Part shown: piece by piece, positions 26,465 to 35,379 of the stretch | How positions within the stretch are numbered: the first letter of the stretch is position 1 | Layout of the letters: each line of letters opens with the position of its first letter | Assembly: GCA_023666615.1 (NCBI GenBank) | Contig: JAMPBQ010000001.1 | Location: forward strand, 884,214 to 937,213 | Length of the DNA: 53,000 nucleotides | Direction of reading: 5' to 3' | From: Clostridium sp. | GTDB lineage: Bacteria > Bacteroidota > Bacteroidia > Bacteroidales > Muribaculaceae | Notes under the pieces: model-generated | What the model was told of the DNA's origin: nothing | Databases searched by the model: none | What the model saw: only the letters and a program-made list of their open reading frames with translations | Made by a program: the position numbers and the translations under genes

Positions 26465-28610
26465 CCGGCGAAATAAGAACACGAATGGGGGAGAGGCCGG
26501 GATGTACACCCTGGCTCAGCTATTTGGCTATGGGTTCACCCCCGTGATCCCTGACATGCAGAGGGATTATTGCTGGGGCATAGAAAAAACGTCGTCGCCC
26601 ATTGAGCAGCGCAAATGCTCTGTATTCGTTGAGGGGCTCATGCGCATGCAAAAAGCCGGGGGAGAAGGAGGCCGCGGCATGTCAATAGGGCTTCTTTATG
26701 GATATGAATATCCAAAGGGCAGCGGTTCGCTGAACATTATCGACGGGCAGCAAAGGCTGACCACCATGTACTTGATGCTGGGCATGATTTATCGGCGCAT
26801 TCCCGAGACGGAGATAGGCAAGGCCATTCGCAGATTCCTGGTGCGCGAGAGCGACGAAGGGGATGTAGAACCCAGGCTGCAATACCAGAGCAAGTCGGAG
26901 GCGATGTACTTTTTGACTGACCTGGTGGCTAAATTCTTCTTAAGCCGTTCGGGCAGGCTTTCGCAGATAGAGCGCAGCAAATGGTATTTCAAATCGTACG
27001 ACGCTGACATAAACGCCCAGTCCTTTTTGGGGGCCATACGCAGCATTGACTATGCGTTTGAGAAGGAATTGGAGGAAAATCCGGATTTTGACATGGAGGC
27101 ATTCGCCAAATTCCTTGCCCATGACATAAATTTCCGATACTTTGACATGGGCGGGCGCGCTGAAGCTGAGCGGGCGTTCATCACAATCAACACTACCGGC
27201 CATCCCCTTACCCTTGCGCAGAATCTGCGAGCGCTGGCCATTGGGCTTGTGCCGGAGATTGAAAGGATGCGGGTGGCTGAGGAATGGAACGCAATGGAGG
27301 ATTGGTTTTGGAGACATAGGCCATTGTCGATGGACGCATTTTTGCGGTTGGCGATAAAGTCGGCTGCCGAGCCCGAATCGGCCGACGCCGGCAATTTCCT
27401 GATAGCGGATTTGCCGCGGGTATATTCGGCTTACGCCCGATGCGTGGAATGCGGGGTGGATATGGAGAACGCCTTTGCGGCGCCCCCGATGCTTGCCTAC
27501 GCTATGCGGTTCGGCAATCAAGCCGGCGACCGGGACATAGAGAGGTTTGGGCATTTGCTTTGCAATTACACCCGTTACCAAAAGACCGGCGCGGCCGACA
27601 GGCAGCAGGCCATGGACCTGGCCAAGCGCATGCCGAGCGCGAATTTGGCCTCGGTGTTGGGCATGAGGCATGCGCCCGCTAAAATCCTGAATGAAGAGGA
27701 GGCGGCGAAGATAAGGCTCCTTGACGAATATGGATTTGACGATAAGCTGCAAAGCCTTCTGCGGAAGGGGGAGGAGCATCCTATGCTGCGAGGGCGGGTG
27801 GCGAAGGTTGTGTCCTGGTGCATGGAGAAATCAAGCGGAGACATTGATGGGAAGCGGCAGGCGAAATTCTCAATATCCAAATTGGAGCGTTACATAGGCC
27901 GCATATATGAAATATGGGGAGTTGAGATAGACCGCAAGGATGAGCTGGACCCCGTGCGCCGCGCATTGCTGGCGCTCAGGCACAAGGCTTATCCAATCGT
28001 GCGGCGGGGCGACATGGTGCTTTCGCTGTGCTGGAAGGACTACGACTGGCAAAGGCTGATGCAGGACGCACCGGGGCTCGTGCGCCAGCTAATAGACCAT
28101 ACGACAAACTTGAGCCTGGAGGAGATTGCGGCAAGATTTTCCGATATGGAGTATCCTTACGGATTCATAGTGAAAGACCCCGGCGTGATAGACGGATGCC
28201 GCAAGCGGCAGCTTCTGCGGCCTTGCGATGCGTTCATTGGCATTTACTATTTGCAGTCGGGGCACACGCAATGGTGGATTGAGGGGAGAAAGCTGCATAT
28301 AGACATGTCGATATGGCATGCGGCCAAGCCACACGGGCAGATGGCGCTGCATATTGAGCACAAAGAGCTCAACGCCACGATAGCCATAGTTTATTGCGGA
28401 AACGCGAGATGCCGATACAGGGTGGAGCTTTTCCGGCAGGAAAGTTCAGCGAGGGGAAAGGCGGATTTGAAGGCCGTGGCGGAATCTTTGAGGAATCCTA
28501 TGCGCTATGACCGCGGGACCAGGCGATTTTTGGCTGTATGCTCTGACGTCGGCCACGCGCTAAAATGCGCTGAAGAGATTATGAGGGCGTTTAAGGATGG
28601 ACAAATTTGA
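26451..28610 (+). CDS. DUF262 protein, second member of a coupled pair
   Basis: 719-aa protein. The N-terminal DUF262 domain has VIPDMQRDYCWG at residues 32-43 and IIDGQQRLTTMYL at about 97-109. The domain's later motif FITINTTGHPLT lies at about 243-254. The C-terminal 450 aa or so shows no DUF1524 histidine pattern and ends in a possible beta-rich region (QWWIEGRKLHIDMSIWH) that I do not recognise. The 14-nt overlap with the preceding DUF262/HNH gene implies translational coupling and a two-component system. It may act as a sensor, specificity or regulatory partner to the nuclease; that is inference. Confidence 0.8.
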   Translation: MDTDNRRNKNTNGGEAGMYTLAQLFGYGFTPVIPDMQRDYCWGIEKTSSPIEQRKCSVFVEGLMRMQKAGGEGGRGMSIGLLYGYEYPKGSGSLNIIDGQQRLTTMYLMLGMIYRRIPETEIGKAIRRFLVRESDEGDVEPRLQYQSKSEAMYFLTDLVAKFFLSRSGRLSQIERSKWYFKSYDADINAQSFLGAIRSIDYAFEKELEENPDFDMEAFAKFLAHDINFRYFDMGGRAEAERAFITINTTGHPLTLAQNLRALAIGLVPEIERMRVAEEWNAMEDWFWRHRPLSMDAFLRLAIKSAAEPESADAGNFLIADLPRVYSAYARCVECGVDMENAFAAPPMLAYAMRFGNQAGDRDIERFGHLLCNYTRYQKTGAADRQQAMDLAKRMPSANLASVLGMRHAPAKILNEEEAAKIRLLDEYGFDDKLQSLLRKGEEHPMLRGRVAKVVSWCMEKSSGDIDGKRQAKFSISKLERYIGRIYEIWGVEIDRKDELDPVRRALLALRHKAYPIVRRGDMVLSLCWKDYDWQRLMQDAPGLVRQLIDHTTNLSLEEIAARFSDMEYPYGFIVKDPGVIDGCRKRQLLRPCDAFIGIYYLQSGHTQWWIEGRKLHIDMSIWHAAKPHGQMALHIEHKELNATIAIVYCGNARCRYRVELFRQESSARGKADLKAVAESLRNPMRYDRGTRRFLAVCSDVGHALKCAEEIMRAFKDGQI

Positions 28611-28662
28611 TGATTTATTTTGATTAAGGGGAAATTTGTGCGCTGATTGATGAAAAAATTAT

Positions 28663-28670
28663 TAAATTTG
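28663..28670 (+). promoter_or_regulatory. -7 box of the receiver/ATP-grasp gene
   Basis: TAAATTTG matches TAnnTTTG 22 nt before the ATG at 28692. The nearest TTTG upstream (28635-28638) is 24 nt away, slightly long. It lies inside the longest open frame, which argues against the 28647 start. Confidence 0.5.
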
Positions 28671-28691
28671 CACATTAAATGCAATGCCAGG

Positions 28692-31673
28692 ATGAACGAA
28701 TCTGCCATAAGCCAATTATACCTTAAGGAGACGGCCTTTCAGGACTTGATGCAGAAGCGCATTTTCAACGTGCTTCTGATAGCCTCGCCTTACGATGCCT
28801 TCATGATGGAGGAGGATGGCCGCGTGGAGGAACAGCTCTATTTTGAGTATGTATCGCTCAACCTAAGCTCACCGCCCCGCGTGCAGAGGGTGTCGCATGT
28901 ATCAGCGGCCCTTGAAGTGATGTCGCAGAAGAATTTCGACCTGGTGATTGCGATGCCCGGCGTTGACATTTCAGAAACATTTGATGGGGCCGCCTCCATA
29001 AAGGCGGCGCATCCCGATGTGCCCTTTGTGGTGCTGACGCCGTTTTCAAAGGAGGTGTCCCGCCGGCTTGCCAACCAGGATTTGTCGAACATCGATTTTG
29101 TGTTCAGCTGGCTTGGCAATGTCGATTTGCTTTTGGCCATCCTCAAGCTTTTGGAAGACAAGGCCAACGCTGAGGCCGATGTGCTCGGCGTGGGCGTGCA
29201 AGCCATATTGCTTGTTGAGGATTCAGTGAGGTTCTACTCATCGGTGCTTCCCTCGATTTACCGCTATTTGCTCAAGCAGTCGATGGTGTTCAGCACCGAG
29301 GCGCTTAACGCCCACGAGCAGATGCTGCGCATGCGCGGACGCCCAAAGGTGATTCTTGCCCGCAACTATGAGGAGGCTGTGGAGCTGTATGAAAAATACG
29401 GCAAAAACATGTTGGGCGTGATAAGCGACGTATCGTTCAACCGCGAAGGCGAAAAGGACCGCGAGGCCGGCATAAAGCTTGCCAGGTACATTCGAGAGCG
29501 CGACCCCTACGTGCCGATTATCATGGAATCTTCGGAGGTGGCCAACGCCGACAAGCTGGGAGGCCTCACCAATGTATTCATCGACAAAAATTCAAAGAAA
29601 TTGCCGGTGGACCTTGGGCAGGCCATTACCGAAAACTTCGGCTTTGGCGACTTCGTAATCAGAAATCCCGAGACCGGGATGGAGATTATGCGTCTGGCGA
29701 CGCTGAAGGACTTGCAGAAGAATGTATTCAGCATTCCTGACGATTCGCTGTATTACCATGCCTCGCGCAACGACATATCTCGCTGGCTCTCTTCCCGCGC
29801 TCTCTTCCCCATAGCCGAGGTGCTGAGGATGCGCCGCAGCCGCCCTGACAAGATGGAAGAGACCAAGCAGCTGATATTTGACTTGATAGTCAAATACCGC
29901 AAGATGAAGAATAGGGGAGTGGTGGCCGTGTTCCAAAAGGATAGGTTTGACCATTACTCCAACTTCGCCCGCATAGGTGAAGGGTCGCTTGGCGGCAAGG
30001 GCCGCGGCTTGGCCTTCATTGATTCTATTATCAAGAAAAATCCCAAATGCGACAATTTTGAGGGCGTCGCCATAAGCATACCGCGCACTGTGGTGCTTTG
30101 CACCGACATATTTGATGAGTTTATGGCCGCCAACAATCTATATCCGATAGCCCTTAGCGGCGCCTCGGACGAAGAGATACTGAAGCGGTTCCTTGATGCG
30201 CGCCTACCTGAATACATTCGCGAGGACTTATTGGCGCTGAAGGAAGTTCTTGACAGGCCATTGGCCATACGCAGCTCAAGCCTTTTGGAGGATTCGCACT
30301 ATCAGCCATTCGCCGGGGTCTACTCCACGTATATGATTCCCAACGTGGAGGATCCGCATCAGATGCTGCAGATGATGTGCAATGCCATAAAGGCCGTGTA
30401 CGCGTCTGTTTTTTTCGCCGAATCAAAGGCCTACATGACAGCCACATCGAATGTCATCGACCAGGAGAAGATGGCCGTAATCATTCAGGAGGTTGTGGGA
30501 GAATACCACGGCGATTGCTATTTTCCGTCCTTCTCCGGCGTGGGCAGGTCGCTCAACTATTATCCAATAAATGATGAAGAGCCCGAAGAAGGCGTGGCGC
30601 AGGTGGCCGCGGGCTTGGGCAAGTACATTGTTGACGGCGGCAAGAGCCTTAGGTTCTCTCCGCGGCATCCCGGCAATGTGCTGCAGACCTCGACTTTGGA
30701 CCTTGCTCTGCGCGACACGCAGACGCATCTTCTGGCGCTTGCCCCAAACAAGATCGAGCTTGACGACGTGAAGGTGGATGATGGCTTCAACATCGTAAAG
30801 AAAAAAGTGCAGGATTTTGCCGGCACAGGCGCGCTGAAGCACATTGCATCCACATATGATCCATATTCCGATATGTTGATTGACAACGATTTCGGGCGCG
30901 GACGCAGGGTGATAACGTTTGCCAATATGCTGCGTGACAAAGCTTTCCCGCTGGCTGAAGCCGTGGACTATATGCTTACGCTCGGGCAAAAGGCCATGAA
31001 TAGGCCCGTGGAGATTGAGTTCGCCGGCCTGGTTTCCCCTCTTCCCCCCTCGGCGGAGAGGCCGCTGAAGGGGAACATCTATTGGCTGCAGATTCGGCCA
31101 ATCATCGACAAGCGCGACATGGTGGACGATGAGATTCTTGAATTTCCCGACGATGAGTGCATACTGAAATGCGACAACGCATTGGGGCATGGAAACATCG
31201 ACAATGTGGACACAATAGTGTACGTGCGTCAGGAGAACTTTGACTTTATGCGCAATGTTGAGCTGGCCGAGCGAATATCAAAGATAAACGCGAAATTGGC
31301 CGAGGAAGGACGGGGCTATGTCCTGATTGGGCCCGGCCGATGGGGATCAAGCGATTCTTCGCTGGGCATTCCCGTAAAGTGGCCATCGATATCCTCGGCT
31401 AGGCTCATAGTGGAGTGCTCTCTTTCCAACTATAACATTGAGCCCAGCCAGGGCACGCATTTTTTCCAAAACCTTACGTCGTTTGGCGTCGGGTATTTCA
31501 CTGTAAACCCCTCTGTGGGCAAGGGCGTATGCGACGTGGCATACCTCGATTCGCTTCCCGCGGAATGGGAGGATGACCGGCTGAGGATTGTGCGCTTCGG
31601 CAATCCCTTGCGCATCGCAATAAACGGCAAGCTGGGGCAAGGCACGGTGCTCAAGCCCAACAATATTGATTGA
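28692..31673 (+). CDS. Double-receiver / PEP-synthase-type ATP-grasp protein
   Basis: 993-aa protein. Two receiver-like domains: the first (about residues 25-165) lacks the phosphoacceptor pocket (FDLVIAMPG), while the second (about 170-325) keeps LLVEDS, a putative phosphoacceptor D246 in VISDVSF, and a FIDKNSKK lysine. From about 430 follows the PEP/pyruvate-binding ATP-grasp domain (IGEGSLGGKGRGLAF, LAIRSSSLLEDSHYQPFAGVYS). No swivelling phosphohistidine domain (TSHAA-type motif) is visible, so it is unlikely to be a normal PEP synthase or PPDK. The start is set at 28692 because of the promoter; 28647 is also open. It is followed at 28 nt by a coiled-coil protein gene. Function unknown; a phosphorylation-controlled phosphotransferase is possible. 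Confidence 0.75.
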   Translation: MNESAISQLYLKETAFQDLMQKRIFNVLLIASPYDAFMMEEDGRVEEQLYFEYVSLNLSSPPRVQRVSHVSAALEVMSQKNFDLVIAMPGVDISETFDGAASIKAAHPDVPFVVLTPFSKEVSRRLANQDLSNIDFVFSWLGNVDLLLAILKLLEDKANAEADVLGVGVQAILLVEDSVRFYSSVLPSIYRYLLKQSMVFSTEALNAHEQMLRMRGRPKVILARNYEEAVELYEKYGKNMLGVISDVSFNREGEKDREAGIKLARYIRERDPYVPIIMESSEVANADKLGGLTNVFIDKNSKKLPVDLGQAITENFGFGDFVIRNPETGMEIMRLATLKDLQKNVFSIPDDSLYYHASRNDISRWLSSRALFPIAEVLRMRRSRPDKMEETKQLIFDLIVKYRKMKNRGVVAVFQKDRFDHYSNFARIGEGSLGGKGRGLAFIDSIIKKNPKCDNFEGVAISIPRTVVLCTDIFDEFMAANNLYPIALSGASDEEILKRFLDARLPEYIREDLLALKEVLDRPLAIRSSSLLEDSHYQPFAGVYSTYMIPNVEDPHQMLQMMCNAIKAVYASVFFAESKAYMTATSNVIDQEKMAVIIQEVVGEYHGDCYFPSFSGVGRSLNYYPINDEEPEEGVAQVAAGLGKYIVDGGKSLRFSPRHPGNVLQTSTLDLALRDTQTHLLALAPNKIELDDVKVDDGFNIVKKKVQDFAGTGALKHIASTYDPYSDMLIDNDFGRGRRVITFANMLRDKAFPLAEAVDYMLTLGQKAMNRPVEIEFAGLVSPLPPSAERPLKGNIYWLQIRPIIDKRDMVDDEILEFPDDECILKCDNALGHGNIDNVDTIVYVRQENFDFMRNVELAERISKINAKLAEEGRGYVLIGPGRWGSSDSSLGIPVKWPSISSARLIVECSLSNYNIEPSQGTHFFQNLTSFGVGYFTVNPSVGKGVCDVAYLDSLPAEWEDDRLRIVRFGNPLRIAINGKLGQGTVLKPNNID

Positions 31674-31701
31674 CGTATAAATAAATTCAAAATATAAGCT
31701 A

Positions 31702-33126
31702 ATGAGTTTCTTTGGCAAACTTGCAAACATATTCGGCTTCGGGGATTCCGACGAGGTGCTTGAGGACACCGCCGCTGTTGAGGGTGGAGGTCCTGCCTTG
31801 ACCGACGCAAATCCCCGGCAAGTTGATCCAGCTCCGTCCCTTGAACTTGACAAAGGGCGGACTGACGCCATATTTGAACGCGTGTTGGCCATATTCAACG
31901 CATCTTTGCCCGACTTCTTGGCGCGCAGTGTTGATGCCGACAAGCAAAAGCAATGCCTTTACGAGGCGCTTGACGCTTCGATGAAGGAATATTTGGAAAG
32001 CCTCAAGCTTGCCGCCGACCAAAACGCCAGGGCTTCTTGGCAGTCAGAGCATGAGAGGCTCATTGCCGAGGCTGAGGCGCTGAAGAAGAAGACCTCCGAC
32101 CTTGAAGGGGCGAAAAGCGAGATTAAGGACAAGCAGCTCAGCGCTGAAAGGCAGCGACGAGCCCTATCGGAAAGGGTGCGCGACCTTGAAGAGCAAGTGC
32201 TGAGGCTTGAGGCCGAAAAAGAGCAGTTTGAAATAGAGAACAAGTGCATGCTCAACAAGGCTAAGGCATCGGCCGTGCTTGAGGCTGAGATAGAAGACCT
32301 GCGCTCAAGGATGGGGGGCGACAATGCGGGCACTGCCTCTTCGGAAGAGCTTGATGGGGCAAAGTCGAAGATTGAGGCCTTGGAGCGCGACAACGAAGAG
32401 CTGCGCGCGCAAGTGGAAACCTTCTCGCGAGGAGCGAAGGTTAAGGACGAGATGGGCGAGGCCATGCTCAACGAGCTTCAGGCAAAGGCTTCCGAGGCCA
32501 ACGCCAACGCCGCCTCGCTGCAGCGCCAGGTTGAAGAAAACGCCAACGCCCTGGACCTTGCAAACGCCAAGCTGGAGGACGCACGCCGCCAATCGGAGGA
32601 AAGGGAGGCAATGTGTGAAATGCTTAAATCCGACGCCGAACAAAAAGACGCCAAGATTAATGAGCTGGAAGAGGAGCTGGAAGAGCTGCGCGCGCAAGTG
32701 GCCGACGATGACGAGACGCAGCGTGAAATGGAAGAGATACAGAAGCAGATAGGACTGTTTGAACAGGTGAAGACTAAGATGGACGCCCGCATAGAAAAGC
32801 TCAAGGCGTCCTTGCATGCCTCGCAGAAGGAGAATGAATCCCTGCGCGATACCATTCGCGAAAACCTGATTGAGCACGCTAGGGTGCAGAAGGAGCTCAA
32901 CGAGCGCATAGCTGAGCTTGACGCTGAGCTCAACCCCAAGTCCGACGCCGTTGAGATTGACTTTGCCCAGCAGTCCTCCCATCCTTTGGCTGACGCAGAC
33001 TGGCTTTTGCCGGCTCCGCCGGTCGAAGAATCAATGCGTGTGGAGGATTCCGCCGACTTTGGATACAAGCCGCCCAAAATCAAACCGCGCATAGAAACAG
33101 AAAGCCATCCCTCGCTGTTTGATTAA
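31702..33126 (+). CDS. Coiled-coil protein of unknown function
   Basis: 474-aa acidic, alanine- and glutamate-rich protein. Residues 1-15 (MSFFGKLANIFGFGD) form an amphipathic start like those of membrane-associated proteins, a globular segment covers about 45-105, and a long heptad-rich coiled coil about 110-415. The C-terminus is short and disordered. No enzymatic motif. It lies 28 nt after the receiver/ATP-grasp gene on the same strand, so a shared transcript and function are likely. A scaffold for that protein is a guess from position. Confidence 0.7.
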   Translation: MSFFGKLANIFGFGDSDEVLEDTAAVEGGGPALTDANPRQVDPAPSLELDKGRTDAIFERVLAIFNASLPDFLARSVDADKQKQCLYEALDASMKEYLESLKLAADQNARASWQSEHERLIAEAEALKKKTSDLEGAKSEIKDKQLSAERQRRALSERVRDLEEQVLRLEAEKEQFEIENKCMLNKAKASAVLEAEIEDLRSRMGGDNAGTASSEELDGAKSKIEALERDNEELRAQVETFSRGAKVKDEMGEAMLNELQAKASEANANAASLQRQVEENANALDLANAKLEDARRQSEEREAMCEMLKSDAEQKDAKINELEEELEELRAQVADDDETQREMEEIQKQIGLFEQVKTKMDARIEKLKASLHASQKENESLRDTIRENLIEHARVQKELNERIAELDAELNPKSDAVEIDFAQQSSHPLADADWLLPAPPVEESMRVEDSADFGYKPPKIKPRIETESHPSLFD

Positions 33127-33199
33127 TCAGAGATTTGCATATAAGATACAACTTGCGGGAATACCCGCTTGACTAAAATAGATAATTTTCCTGAACCAA

Positions 33200-35368
33200 A
33201 TGAAATTTAAATATTTCTCCCTTGCTTTTGCGCTGGCCGCCGGAATATCTGTGACGGCCCAGGTATCGCCTACAGTGCGAGAAATAGCGCCATATGTATT
33301 TCCACAGAACCGCCCGGCCGCTCCTCCGAGCTTTACATACGCCCCTGACGGCAACGGGTATCTCCTTCTTTCCGCTGACGGAAAATCCATCGTACGCTAC
33401 GACATTGCCACGGGAAAGGAAATTGAAACGGTGTTTGACGTAAGTCAGACCCGCGAGGGCATCGTATCGGCCATTGATGGCTTTGAAATGAGCGAAAACG
33501 GCCGCTATATATTAGTGTACAATGAGAAAGAGCCAATCTACCGCCATTCGTTCAAAGCCAAATATTATGTCTATGAGGCCCACAGCCGCATTCTCAAGCC
33601 GCTAAGCGAAAATTTCAGAAAGCAGCAGTCGCCCATGCTTTCGCCGGATGGCCGTATGGTGGCGTTTGTGGCGGAAAACAACATCTACATACGCAAGAAC
33701 GACTACGGTTCGGAAGTGCAGGTGACAAAGGATGGGGAAAAGAACGTGAAAATCAACGGTATACCCGACTGGGTATATGAGGAGGAATTTTCCACAAGCG
33801 TTTCTATGGCATGGGCGCCCGACAATCTTACGCTTTGCTATCTGAGCTATGACGAAGCGCAGGTGCCTCTTTACACTCTTCCCCTCTATCAAGGCACATG
33901 CGATCCATTGAACCAATATGAGTTTTACCCAGGCATCTATCAATACAAATACCCCGTGGCGGGAGAGAAGAACTCGGTGGTGCGCCTTCATTCATATGAC
34001 ATTGAAACAAGGAAAATCAAGGATATCAGCCTTCCTGACTCTAAGATTGAGTACATTCCCCGCATAGCCTACGGCAATTCGCCGGAGAGGCTGATGGTGT
34101 CAACCCTCAACCGCGACCAAAATCATCTTGAAATATACAGCGTCAATCCCAAGTCCACGGTCACAAAATCAGTCTATGCCGAAGATTCAAAGGCATGGAT
34201 CAATCCATCCACTTATGAAGACATTGCATATCTTGATGACGGATTTGTGCTTCTTTCCGACAAATCAGGCTATACGCATATCTATAAGTATTCATATTCC
34301 GGCTCGCCGCTGCGCACAATCACTTCAGGGGATTTTGACGTTACTGATTTTTACGGCGTTGACGCCAAGGGCACTGTCTATTATCAAGCGGCGAAGCCCA
34401 CCCCGATGGACCGCACCATCTACAGCGTCAGCCTCAAGGGGCAGACTGAATTGATATCGAAAGAGAAGGGCACCTCCTCAGCAAGCTATTCAGCAGATAT
34501 GGCTTACGCCTTGATAAACTACAATGACACAAACACTCCGCCTGTATACACAATATGCAAAGCAAATGGCAAGCGGGTGCGCATGCTTGAGGACAATGCT
34601 GAGTATGCCGCAAAGTTCGCCTCTTTGCCAAAGAAGGTTTTCTTCACGATGGAGTCGGACGGAGTGACGCTTAACGGCTATTATATGTTGCCTTCCAAGC
34701 CTGGCAAATGTCCCGTGATTATGAGCCAATATAGCGGACCTGGTTCGCAGCAGGTGCTCAATAAGTGGGCGCTTGATTGGGAGCAGTATTTCGTAATGCA
34801 GGGCTACGCGGTGGTTTGCGTGGATGGCCGAGGCACCGGAGGGCGCGGCCGCAAATTCCAGGACGTGGTCTACAAGCAGCTTGGATACTATGAGACCATT
34901 GACCAGGTGAACGCCGCGCGCTGGGCTGCGTCTCAGACATGGGCCGACGCCAAGAAAATCGGCATATATGGATGGAGCTATGGCGGCTTTGAGGCCTTGA
35001 TGGCGTCGACAGTGCCCGGCGGCCCGTATGCCGCGGCTGTGTCCGTGGCGCCGGTGACGTCATATAGATTCTACGATTCGATATATACCGAGCGATACAT
35101 GCAGACGCCCCAGCAAAACGAGCGGGGCTATGAGCTGTCGCCGCTGAACCGCGCCAGCCAGCTGCAGTGCCCGCTCCTGCTTATGTACGGCACGGCTGAT
35201 GACAACGTGCATCCGATGAATACTCTTATGTTCGTATCGGCTCTGCAAAGCGCCGGCGGCCTTTGCGACGTATTCCCGTTCGTCAATATGAACCACAGCA
35301 TCTATGGCTGCAACGCGCGCGCCGTGGTGTACGCAAAGATGCTTGATTTCTTCAATAAAAACCTTTAA
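33200..35368 (+). CDS. Dipeptidyl peptidase IV-like serine peptidase (S9B)
   Basis: 722-aa secreted prolyl dipeptidyl peptidase. Signal peptide at about residues 1-20, N-terminal beta-propeller at about 25-480 (with DWVYEEEF, the family's substrate N-terminus-binding glutamates), and a C-terminal alpha/beta hydrolase. Catalytic S593 in GWSYGGF, D667 in GTADDNVHP and H699 in MNHSIYG are all present. It releases X-Pro dipeptides from peptides in the periplasm or outside the cell. Full length, typical of Bacteroidales. The membrane protein gene starts 11 nt downstream. Confidence 0.95.
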   Translation: MKFKYFSLAFALAAGISVTAQVSPTVREIAPYVFPQNRPAAPPSFTYAPDGNGYLLLSADGKSIVRYDIATGKEIETVFDVSQTREGIVSAIDGFEMSENGRYILVYNEKEPIYRHSFKAKYYVYEAHSRILKPLSENFRKQQSPMLSPDGRMVAFVAENNIYIRKNDYGSEVQVTKDGEKNVKINGIPDWVYEEEFSTSVSMAWAPDNLTLCYLSYDEAQVPLYTLPLYQGTCDPLNQYEFYPGIYQYKYPVAGEKNSVVRLHSYDIETRKIKDISLPDSKIEYIPRIAYGNSPERLMVSTLNRDQNHLEIYSVNPKSTVTKSVYAEDSKAWINPSTYEDIAYLDDGFVLLSDKSGYTHIYKYSYSGSPLRTITSGDFDVTDFYGVDAKGTVYYQAAKPTPMDRTIYSVSLKGQTELISKEKGTSSASYSADMAYALINYNDTNTPPVYTICKANGKRVRMLEDNAEYAAKFASLPKKVFFTMESDGVTLNGYYMLPSKPGKCPVIMSQYSGPGSQQVLNKWALDWEQYFVMQGYAVVCVDGRGTGGRGRKFQDVVYKQLGYYETIDQVNAARWAASQTWADAKKIGIYGWSYGGFEALMASTVPGGPYAAAVSVAPVTSYRFYDSIYTERYMQTPQQNERGYELSPLNRASQLQCPLLLMYGTADDNVHPMNTLMFVSALQSAGGLCDVFPFVNMNHSIYGCNARAVVYAKMLDFFNKNL

Positions 35369-35379
35369 TCTGATACAAA

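Noticed and set aside
26940-27779. Long antisense open frame (279 codons, minus strand) inside the second DUF262 gene
   Set aside because: It lies wholly within a gene with clear DUF262 motifs. Its translation has no recognisable domain and it is a by-product of the high-GC codon pattern, as are similar antisense frames at 20757-21482 and 30423-31190.
28647-28691. Upstream start of the receiver/ATP-grasp gene at 28647
   Set aside because: A TAAATTTG -7 box lies at 28663-28670, inside that extension, so the 15 extra residues would be untranscribed. The ATG at 28692 is preferred.
28692-31673. Annotating the 993-aa protein as PEP synthase
   Set aside because: The PEP/pyruvate-binding ATP-grasp region is present, but the phosphohistidine domain motif is not visible and two receiver domains occupy the N-terminus.
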